From an uncultured Eggerthellaceae bacterium (GTDB lineage: Bacteria > Actinomycetota > Coriobacteriia > Coriobacteriales > Eggerthellaceae), in the NCBI GenBank assembly GCA_934630485.1, contig CAKTWD010000014.1, forward strand, positions 1-23,862: 23,862 nt of DNA, given 5' to 3'. Positions 8,801 through 15,266 of this stretch are shown here, piece by piece (position 1 is the first letter of the stretch; each line of letters begins with the position of its first letter). Made by a program: the position numbers and the translations under genes. The notes beneath the pieces are model-generated. The model had not been told where the DNA came from. It saw only the letters and a list, made by a program, of their open reading frames with translations, and ran no database searches.

Positions 8801-9375
8801 GCGCGGAACTCGATCCTGCCCGTGGAGGGGTCCATGGACTCGACGATAGCCAGCGAGTCAACCTTGTAGCCGCGCTGGCGCAGATTGTCGCCGCCGCCCT
8901 GGAAGCCCTTCTCAATGGCGATGCCGATTCCCTCGACGGTGGCGCCTGCCATGTTGCAGATCTCGATCAGGCCGCCCATGGCGCAGCCGTTTGCCATGAA
9001 GTCGTCGATGATGAAGACGTGGTCGTCGGGACCCAGGTACTTCTTGGACACGATGACCTGCGAGATGTTCTTGTGCGTGAAGGATTCCACGTCGACGCAG
9101 TACACCGAGCCGTCGATGTTGATGCTCTTGGCCTTCTTGGCGAAGACGGCGGGCACCTCGAAAACGCTTGCCGCAACGGCGGCGATGCCGATGCCGCTTG
9201 CCTCGATGGTCAGGATCTTGTTGATGGGAGCGCCGGTGAAATCGGCCTTCCATTGCTCGGCCATTTCCTTGAACAGTTTTGCGTCCATCTGGTGGTTCAG
9301 GAAGTTGTCGACCTTCAGGACGTTTCCTTCTTTAACCACGCCGTCCGCTTGAATGCGCTCCTCGAGTAGTTTCAT
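8797..9375 (-). CDS. xpt: Xanthine phosphoribosyltransferase
   Basis: A 192-residue purine salvage enzyme that converts xanthine and PRPP to XMP. The sequence follows Bacillus Xpt throughout: VLKVDNFLNHQMD near the N-terminus, ILTIEASGI, VFAKKAKS, and the PRPP-binding motif VFIIDDFMANG (about 120-130), then GIGIAIEKGFQ and GYKVDSLA. The start is ATG 9375, with GGGGAG a few bases upstream; the ATG at 9387 would only add MGSN and would place the ribosome binding site inside the gene. Co-transcribed with the permease. No guanine riboswitch is seen in the 64-76 bases ahead of it, where Firmicutes operons of this type carry one; instead there is a long hairpin (9397-9429). Confidence 0.95.
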   Translation of the reverse strand: MKLLEERIQADGVVKEGNVLKVDNFLNHQMDAKLFKEMAEQWKADFTGAPINKILTIEASGIGIAAVAASVFEVPAVFAKKAKSINIDGSVYCVDVESFTHKNISQVIVSKKYLGPDDHVFIIDDFMANGCAMGGLIEICNMAGATVEGIGIAIEKGFQGGGDNLRQRGYKVDSLAIVESMDPSTGRIEFRA

Positions 9376-9396
9376 GTTGCTCCCCATAAACTAGTG

Positions 9397-9429
9397 CGGC
9401 GGACGTGCTTTCAAGAAGCGCGCCCGCCG
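9397..9429 (-). other. Imperfect hairpin between the symporter gene and xpt
   Basis: Arms 9397-9410 and 9416-9429 pair over 14 positions with one mismatch and one wobble on the minus strand (GC-rich outer 6 bp). It sits between the symporter stop and the xpt ribosome binding site and is followed on the minus strand by only a weak T-stretch (TAGTTTAT). It could be an internal terminator or attenuator that lowers xpt expression relative to the symporter. Confidence 0.5.
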
Positions 9430-9451
9430 ACGTGAAAACAGTGGATTGATT

Positions 9452-10885
9452 TTACGCCATCCCAAACCAGACGGCGAGTTTAGGTGCATAACCCATGATG
9501 AAAATCACGATGATCAGCGTGGGAATGCCGTATTTGAGCCACGGAAGCGACCAACGCGGGAATTTGATGCCCTCGCCGGCGTCGGCTCCGGCCAGGAAGT
9601 TCTCCCAACCCCAACCGCGCTTGGTAACGCAGAACAGCAGGAAGACAAGGCTGCCCAGCGGAAGCATGTTGTTGGAAACGATGAAGTCCTCGATGGACTG
9701 GATGTCGCCGATGGCTGGCAGGGTAACGCCGGAAAGCACGTTGAAGCCCAGTGCGCACGGCAGGCTGAGGACGACAACCAGAATGCCGTTGACGACCACG
9801 GCGCGGCTGCGGAGCATGCCCCACTTGTCCATGGTCCAGCTGATAAGGTTCTCGAACACGGCGATGACGGTGGACAGCGACGCGAAGCTCATGAACACGA
9901 AGAACAGCGCGCCCCACACGTTGCCCAGGGGCATTTGGCCGAAAACGACGGGCAGGGTGACGAACACCAGCGACGGGCCCGAGTCGGGGTTGACGCCGTA
10001 GGCGAAGCAGGCGGGGAAGATGATCAGGCCGGCCAGGATGGCGACGACGGTGTTCAGGATGGTGACCGAAACGGCCTCGCCGGTCAGGCTGCGCTCTTTG
10101 CCAATGTAGCTGCCGAAGATCTCCATGGCGGCAATGCCCAGCGACAGGCTGAAGAACGCCTGGCCCATGGCGGCGTAGACCGCTTCGCCGAAGGTGGACC
10201 AGCCATTAGTGAACAGCTTGCTGAAGTCGGGGACCAGGTAGAACGCGATGCCTTCGCTCGCACCCGGAAGCGTGACCGCGCGGATCATCAGGATCAGCAT
10301 GACCACGAACAGAGTGGCCATCATCCATTTGGTGATGCGCTCGACGCCTTTTTGCAGGCCGAGGCTGCAAATCAGGAAGCCGATGGCGACGGCGGCCAGC
10401 ATCCAGCCGATGAGCATGGTGGGGTCGGCCAGCATGCTGCCGAATGCGGTGCCGGCCAATTCGGCCTGTGCGCCGTCGAATTCGCCTGATGCCATCTTGG
10501 GGATGTAGGCAAGCATCCAGCCGCAGACGGTGGTGTAGAACATCATCAAAATCATGCAACCGATGTATCCCCACCAGGAGAACCAGTGCCACTTACGCGA
10601 GGGCTGCAGGATGTCGAACGCCTTTGCGGAGGACTTTTGGCTTGCGCGGCCGACGGCGAACTCCATCACCATGACGGGCAGGCCCAGGATAACCAGGAAG
10701 ATCAGGTAGATCAGGACGAATGCGGCACCGCCGTATTGGCCGGTGATGTAGGGAAAGCGCCAGACGTTGCCCAGTCCGATTGCGCAACCCGCGCTGATAA
10801 GGAGGAAACCGATGCGGGAGGCGAAGTGCTCGCGAGGAGCGCCCGCCGCGTCGGTAGTAGCTACTTGATTGTTCTGATCTGCCAC
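9452..10885 (-). CDS. NSS family Na+-dependent (amino acid) symporter
   Basis: A 477-residue membrane protein of the neurotransmitter:sodium symporter family. The first helix shows ASRIGFLLISAGCAIGLGNVWRFPY, the unwound substrate/Na+ site known from LeuT and MhsT; helix 6 shows GQAFFSLSLG IAAMEIFGSYI. About eleven or twelve hydrophobic segments are visible. Bacterial members import amino acids, often tryptophan or other hydrophobic ones, with Na+; the exact substrate cannot be read. The start is GTG 10885, with AAAGG nine bases before it. It lies on the same strand as xpt and the permease, 64-76 bases upstream of xpt, with a hairpin in between; shared transcription is possible but a functional link to purines is not obvious. 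Confidence 0.92.
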   Translation of the reverse strand: MADQNNQVATTDAAGAPREHFASRIGFLLISAGCAIGLGNVWRFPYITGQYGGAAFVLIYLIFLVILGLPVMVMEFAVGRASQKSSAKAFDILQPSRKWHWFSWWGYIGCMILMMFYTTVCGWMLAYIPKMASGEFDGAQAELAGTAFGSMLADPTMLIGWMLAAVAIGFLICSLGLQKGVERITKWMMATLFVVMLILMIRAVTLPGASEGIAFYLVPDFSKLFTNGWSTFGEAVYAAMGQAFFSLSLGIAAMEIFGSYIGKERSLTGEAVSVTILNTVVAILAGLIIFPACFAYGVNPDSGPSLVFVTLPVVFGQMPLGNVWGALFFVFMSFASLSTVIAVFENLISWTMDKWGMLRSRAVVVNGILVVVLSLPCALGFNVLSGVTLPAIGDIQSIEDFIVSNNMLPLGSLVFLLFCVTKRGWGWENFLAGADAGEGIKFPRWSLPWLKYGIPTLIIVIFIMGYAPKLAVWFGMA

Positions 10886-11397
10886 GACGTGGAACCTTTC
10901 AATATTGCTCGAGGGATTCGGCGGCTTGCCGACCCTAGGTGGGTGTCAAACCCGTTCATTCTAGCGCACTGCTTGTTGATTGCGCGTCTTGGCAGGTCGA
11001 AGGCACGATTTTTTACTCGAATCGATTTTGAGTGGGGAAGAGCGGGGCTTCCAGCGTGAACCAGGGCTTTTTCAAATGAGGGAAGAGGGGCTTGCGTTTC
11101 AGGTTTGCGAATCGATGATGCTGATGCATCGAAAAGTTCGAACAATCTAAACAAATTAGCATAAGGAAAAGAAGTTAGTGAGAGCGAAAGAATTCAGTCA
11201 ACTGGGAATATATAAGAAATGTGTCGATAACTGTTAATCAAACGTCACTATTTATCTTACTGATGAGATAAGTTATCCTCAGTTAATAACACAAAGTTAG
11301 CTTTGTGTTACCTCAAGCTCCCCTCGAAGCAGATGGATTTCGAAGGAGGCTTGAGCGCAAGTTCGAGACCCTGAAGAGCAGGGGAGGAGGGAACGAA
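10886..11397. promoter_or_regulatory. AT-rich regulatory region between the symporter and feoAB
   Basis: No gene seen in about 510 bases. From about 11120 to 11310 the sequence is strikingly AT-rich compared with both sides. It contains a perfect 10-bp inverted repeat (11287-11296 with 11301-11310, loop TTAG), a perfect 11-bp palindrome GATAAGTTATC (11267-11277), a TTATCT/AGATAA pair (11252-11271) and TTAGCATAAGG (11156-11166), which resembles the operator ahead of the FeoB-associated gene at 17172. It most likely holds the feo promoter and metal- or redox-responsive operators. A clear -35/-10 pair could not be chosen; TATATAAG near 11206 is one -10 candidate. Confidence 0.5.
11287..11310. 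promoter_or_regulatory. Perfect inverted repeat upstream of feoA
   Basis: TAACACAAAG-TTAG-CTTTGTGTTA, 10-bp arms with a 4-base spacer, located 88 bases before the feoA ATG. It may be a protein-binding operator or a leader hairpin in the feo mRNA. There is no T-run after it, so it is not a standard terminator. Confidence 0.5.
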
Positions 11398-11622
11398 ATG
11401 ACTCTGAACGATTTGAAGCCAGGCGAGACCGGTCGCGTCATTCGCCTGAACGACACGGGTGAGACGCGTCGTCGCATCATGGACATGGGCATCACCCGTG
11501 GCGCCGAGATCACCATCACGAACGTGGCGCCGCTTGACGACCCCGTGGACATGACGGTTCGCGGCTATCATTTGTCGCTGCGCAGGTCCGACCTGAGCGG
11601 CATCGAGGTCGAGAAGATCTAG
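11398..11622 (+). CDS. feoA: FeoA family ferrous iron transport protein
   Basis: A 74-residue cytoplasmic SH3-like protein. It reads MTLNDLKPGETGRVIRLN, then RRRIMDMGITRGAEITI and PVDMTVRGYHLSLRRSD, the standard FeoA pattern (MGI..G and the loop with a conserved Arg/Leu pair). FeoA is a small partner thought to act on the FeoB GTPase or channel. ATG 11398 follows a strong GGAGGAGGG by six to seven bases; the frame is open further upstream but without support. feoB follows after an unusually long gap of 174 bases that holds two small hairpins (11648-11663, 11764-11777). Confidence 0.93.
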   Translation: MTLNDLKPGETGRVIRLNDTGETRRRIMDMGITRGAEITITNVAPLDDPVDMTVRGYHLSLRRSDLSGIEVEKI

Positions 11623-11796
11623 CGGTAAGTCCGGCGTGCCTGTGGGCTGCGGGAATGCCCGCAAGTCCCCAGCGCAAGCGAGCGGGCGCGCAAACCTGCG
11701 GCGCGTGAACGGCGCGTACGCGGAAATCAAGCATTGAACGTCAAGCAAAATCATTAGATTTGGGCGCGATTTCGCGCAGAGTGGAGCACAAAGCAT

Positions 11797-14280
11797 ATGT
11801 CAGTGAAAATTGCTTTGGTGGGTAATCCTAACTCGGGCAAGACGACGTTGTTCAACCAGCTCACCGGCAACCATCAGTATGTCGGCAACTGGCCGGGCGT
11901 AACGGTCGAGCGCAAGACGGGTACCCTCAAAGGCGACAAGGAGATCGAATTCGTCGACCTTCCCGGTATCTATTCGCTTTCGCCTTACACGAATGAAGAA
12001 GTCATCGCACGCGATTACCTCGCAAGCGGCGACGCAGATGCGATCTTGAATATCGTGGACGCATCGAATCTCGAACGCAACCTGTACCTCACCACCCAGC
12101 TGATGGAGTTCGGCCTTCCCATGGTCGTTGCCCTCAATCAGATGGACATCGTTAAGAAGCGCGGCTATACCATCAAATCCGAGGAGCTCAGCCGCAGGCT
12201 GAACGTCCCGGTTGTCGAGATCTCGGCCCTTCACGGCGATGGCCTCGAAGATGTTACCGCCGCAGTGGTCAAAGAGGCTCGCAGCGGCAAAGCGCCGATT
12301 CCGCCGCATTTCAGTCAGGAAGTCGAGGTTTACCTGAAGCAGATCGAGGAGAAGCTCCCCGCTTCCGTCCCCGAGAAAATGAAGCGCTATGACGCTATTA
12401 AGCTGTTCGAGCGCGATGAGCTTGCCGAGCAGAAAATCGGCGGTCAGGTGAACTGCAGCGACACCATCATCGCTGCCGAATCGGAGTTCGACGATCGTTC
12501 CGACGCGATCATCACCAATGAGCGCTATAAGTTCATCGTGAACTTCATCCCCAGCGTTCAGAAGCGCTCTATCAAGGGTCTTACCACCTCCGAGAAGATC
12601 GATCGCATTCTCACGAACCGTATTCTGGCATTGCCGATCTTCGCCGTGATCATCACCCTTGTTTACTATGTCGCCATCTCCACCGTCGGCGGTTATTTCA
12701 CCGACTGGATGAACGATGGCGTGTTCGGCGACGGCTGGTTCGTTGCCTCTCAGGGTCGCGAGGCCTTCGACGAGGACTCGGGCGCTTTCGACGACGCTCA
12801 GAACGACATCAGCGCGTTCTTGACTGATGCTGAAGAGGCTGGCATCGATGTTGATGCTATTTCCGAGTACCTGGGCGAGGACGCCGAAGGCGACCTTGAC
12901 TCTGACGAGGGCCAGGCTGCTCTCGCTGCGTTCGAAGAGGATGCGGCCGATCTTGTAGCCGAGACCCATATCGTTGACGAGGAGACCGGCGAAGTTGATG
13001 AGCATGAGGTGACCCTGGAAGACTTCCAGGCTGCCCTTGAGGTTCCCGAGGCCGATCCGAGCGAGTACGGCCCCTGGGTTCCCGGCATTCCTGTTGTGGT
13101 TGAGGACGGCCTTACGGCCATCGACGCGCCTGATTGGCTGAGCGACCTGGTCATCAACGGCATCATCGCCGGCGTTGGCGCGGTTCTTGGCTTCGTGCCC
13201 CAGATCATGGTGCTGTTCTTCTTGCTGGCCATTCTTGAAGGCTGCGGCTACATGGCTCGTGTCACCTTCATCCTTGACCGCATCTTCCGTCGCTTCGGCC
13301 TGTCCGGTAAGACCTTCATCCCGATGATCATCGGCACTGGTTGCGGCGTTCCCGGCATCATGGCTTCCCGTACCATTGAGTCGGAGTCTTCGCGTAAGCT
13401 GACCATCATGACCACGACGTTCATGCCGTGCTCGGCCAAGCTTCCCCCGATTGCTCTTATCTCCACCGCGTTCTTCGGCGGCGTTTGGTGGGTTGCCCCG
13501 ATGGCGTACTTCCTGGGCATCGGTTCGATCATCGTTTCGGGCATCATGCTGAAGAAGACCAAGCCGTTCTTGGGCGAGACCACTCCGTACATCATGGAGC
13601 TTCCCGAGTACCGTATGCCGCGCTTCGTTGACTTGCTGCGCAGCATGTGGGAGCGTGCGTGGGCGTTCATCAAGAAGGCCGGCACGATCATCCTTCTGGC
13701 AACCATCATCGTGTGGTTCCTGTCTGGCTACGGTTTCGAGGACGGCGTATTCGGCGCGGTTTCCGAGATGGACAACTCGCTGTTGGCGGCGTTCGGCAAT
13801 GCCTTCTGCTGGATCTTCGCTCCGCTTGGTTGGGGCAACTGGGAATCTGCTGCGGCAACCGTCACGGGCTTCATGGCCAAGGAGAACCTGGTTGGCACCA
13901 TGGCTGTTCTGTTCGGCGGCGATCCGACCATCGCTTGGACCACGGCTCTTATTGCCAGCATGGAGGAAGTCTCCGGTGGCTTCGGCGCAGCGGCAGCCCT
14001 TTCCTTCCTGGTGTTCAACCTGCTGTGCGCACCGTGCTTCGCCGCAATGGGCGCCATCAAGCGCGAGATGGGCGGTTTCGGCAAGTGGTTCTGGGCGGCT
14101 ATCGGCTACGAGATGCTGTGGGCCTACGTTGTGGCGCTGATGTTCTACAACTTTGGCCGTGTCGCCGCTGGCGGTAGCTTCGATGCTTGCTTCGTCTTGG
14201 CAATTGCTTGCGCGATCGGCATCCTGTATATGCTGTTCCGCCCGGCTCCCAAGGAGAAAGGCAAGCTTGAGGTTAAGTAA
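11797..14280 (+). CDS. feoB: Ferrous iron transporter FeoB with acidic extracytoplasmic insertion
   Basis: An 827-residue Fe2+ transporter. The N-terminal G domain shows GNPNSGKTT (9-17, G1), WPGVTVE (G2), DLPG (G3), NQMD (G4) and SAL (G5), followed by a helical GDI-like domain. The membrane part has both Gate motifs: GCGVPGIMASRTI and, after it, MPCSAKLPP, plus the NLLCAPCFAAMGAIKREMG end region. After the first membrane helix, the loop that is short in E. coli FeoB is expanded by about 100 residues (about 322-423) made of 38 Asp/Glu and no Lys or Arg. Following the usual topology this loop is outside the cell. GGAG stands ten bases before ATG 11797. It follows feoA and ends at a strong terminator. 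No FeoC was found next to it. Confidence 0.96.
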   Translation: MSVKIALVGNPNSGKTTLFNQLTGNHQYVGNWPGVTVERKTGTLKGDKEIEFVDLPGIYSLSPYTNEEVIARDYLASGDADAILNIVDASNLERNLYLTTQLMEFGLPMVVALNQMDIVKKRGYTIKSEELSRRLNVPVVEISALHGDGLEDVTAAVVKEARSGKAPIPPHFSQEVEVYLKQIEEKLPASVPEKMKRYDAIKLFERDELAEQKIGGQVNCSDTIIAAESEFDDRSDAIITNERYKFIVNFIPSVQKRSIKGLTTSEKIDRILTNRILALPIFAVIITLVYYVAISTVGGYFTDWMNDGVFGDGWFVASQGREAFDEDSGAFDDAQNDISAFLTDAEEAGIDVDAISEYLGEDAEGDLDSDEGQAALAAFEEDAADLVAETHIVDEETGEVDEHEVTLEDFQAALEVPEADPSEYGPWVPGIPVVVEDGLTAIDAPDWLSDLVINGIIAGVGAVLGFVPQIMVLFFLLAILEGCGYMARVTFILDRIFRRFGLSGKTFIPMIIGTGCGVPGIMASRTIESESSRKLTIMTTTFMPCSAKLPPIALISTAFFGGVWWVAPMAYFLGIGSIIVSGIMLKKTKPFLGETTPYIMELPEYRMPRFVDLLRSMWERAWAFIKKAGTIILLATIIVWFLSGYGFEDGVFGAVSEMDNSLLAAFGNAFCWIFAPLGWGNWESAAATVTGFMAKENLVGTMAVLFGGDPTIAWTTALIASMEEVSGGFGAAAALSFLVFNLLCAPCFAAMGAIKREMGGFGKWFWAAIGYEMLWAYVVALMFYNFGRVAAGGSFDACFVLAIACAIGILYMLFRPAPKEKGKLEVK

Positions 14281-14303
14281 CAACCGAGCTTAGGCTAAGC
14301 AGT

Positions 14304-15266
14304 TCAGTTTGTTCGTGGCCGTGCCCCTTTGGGTGCGGCCACGGCTTTTTTTGGGACTGCAGCCTCTAAAACCCGCGGCTTTGGCTGCGGAAGGCTGCGG
14401 CCCGTGCCCGCTTTCGCCGAAACCCGGCGCGTTGGCTGCGGAAGGCTGCGGCCCGTGCCCGCCAGGGGCGCTTCGTCGCGCACTTCAAGGATGTTCTTCC
14501 AGAAACGCTTGGGCATATGCTGTCGACGGAGCTCGGGGTGATAACGTGCAGGAATGGTGACAGCGTCATAGAAGCGTTTCCAAGCGCTTTGCATAACAGC
14601 CTCGTCGTTGGAGTGCGCGGGAAGATCGAGCTCGCTTGTTTCGGCCAGAACCCAGCTTTCGCCATCGTAGATGCCCGCGAGGTTGTGAACCTCGTCGTAG
14701 ATGACGAACTGTTGGGTATTGAATCGGGCCGAGAACCAGTCCATCAGGAGCGGTACCACGTTGGCGTTGGGATTGCATTTGGCGAACCAAAGGTCATTAT
14801 CGAAGTGCTCGAACCGCAGGAGCTCTTGCATGAAATGACGTTCATTGCACACTGCGTGGTGCAGTTTCAGAACGGGGCCGACAATGGGGTCCGTCAGCTC
14901 GTTTCGAATGTATGCGTTTTGCTTGGCAGGGCGGCTCATGATAAGGCGAATAAGCCGATAGATAGCTGTTCCTGCCTGGGGCTCGTCGGAAAGCGACGCA
15001 TCAAGGATTATCTCCCACGCTTTTTGGTTCGATTTGTGAATGACTCCTTTGCGAACACGCTCGGCATGCTGTGCGTTTGTTTCGATGTAAACCGCGCTTT
15101 GGTCAAGGCGTAGCTGAAAAGCCCCCTCGCGAATGATGTCTTGCGGGTTTTCGTGATTTGCGTACGCAAGGAACACGGCTGACAGCAATCCTTCGGTCGA
15201 CCCGTCGTAGACATAGGCGATGTTGCTGATGGGAAGACTGTTCGGCGCTCCATTTCCCTTGCTCAT
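14304..15266 (-). CDS. TIGR03915/DUF4130 family putative DNA metabolism protein
   Basis: A 320-residue protein of the DUF4130 (TIGR03915-type) family, recognised from IAYVYDGSTEGLLSAVFLAY at the N-terminus, then FERLIHRAV-like helical repeats and the C-terminal core segments FMQELLRFEHFDNDLWFA, WFSARFNTQQFVIYDEVHNLAGIYDGESW and AWKRFYDAVTIPARYHPELRRQHMPKRFWKNILE. The family is found paired with a radical SAM protein and is often fused to a uracil-DNA glycosylase-like domain; here there is no such domain. Instead the core is followed by a basic Pro/Arg-rich tail with two 17-residue repeats (AGTGRSLPQP...). ATG 15266 overlaps the stop of the radical SAM gene as ATGA, so translation is coupled. 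The last codons overlap the feoB terminator. Activity unknown. Confidence 0.85.
   Translation of the reverse strand: MSKGNGAPNSLPISNIAYVYDGSTEGLLSAVFLAYANHENPQDIIREGAFQLRLDQSAVYIETNAQHAERVRKGVIHKSNQKAWEIILDASLSDEPQAGTAIYRLIRLIMSRPAKQNAYIRNELTDPIVGPVLKLHHAVCNERHFMQELLRFEHFDNDLWFAKCNPNANVVPLLMDWFSARFNTQQFVIYDEVHNLAGIYDGESWVLAETSELDLPAHSNDEAVMQSAWKRFYDAVTIPARYHPELRRQHMPKRFWKNILEVRDEAPLAGTGRSLPQPTRRVSAKAGTGRSLPQPKPRVLEAAVPKKAVAAPKGARPRTN
14314..14352 (+). terminator. Intrinsic terminator of feoAB
   Basis: An 8-bp GC-rich stem (14314-14321 with 14336-14343), extended inwards by two wobble pairs and three GC pairs, is followed by seven T's (14346-14352). It lies inside the last codons of the convergent DUF4130 gene, whose stop is at 14304. 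Confidence 0.92.
14370..14471 (-). repeat. Two-copy 51-base tandem repeat in the DUF4130 gene tail
   Basis: A 31-base block is perfectly repeated at 14381-14411 and 14432-14462, period 51 bases (17 codons), with weaker similarity on both sides. It keeps the frame and encodes two copies of AGTGRSLPQP. The block itself contains the octamer GGCTGCGG twice. Confidence 0.85.

Noticed and set aside
11800..14283. 827-codon minus-strand open frame opposite feoB
   Set aside because: It results from the codon bias of feoB, which has all expected motifs; the antisense translation is rich in His, Asp and Arg and shows no domain.
14288..14300. GCTTAGGCTAAGC palindrome after feoB as a DtxR-type operator
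   Set aside because: It contains TTAGGCTAA, but it lies at the 3' end of feoB with no promoter nearby; it is more likely part of the end of the transcript.
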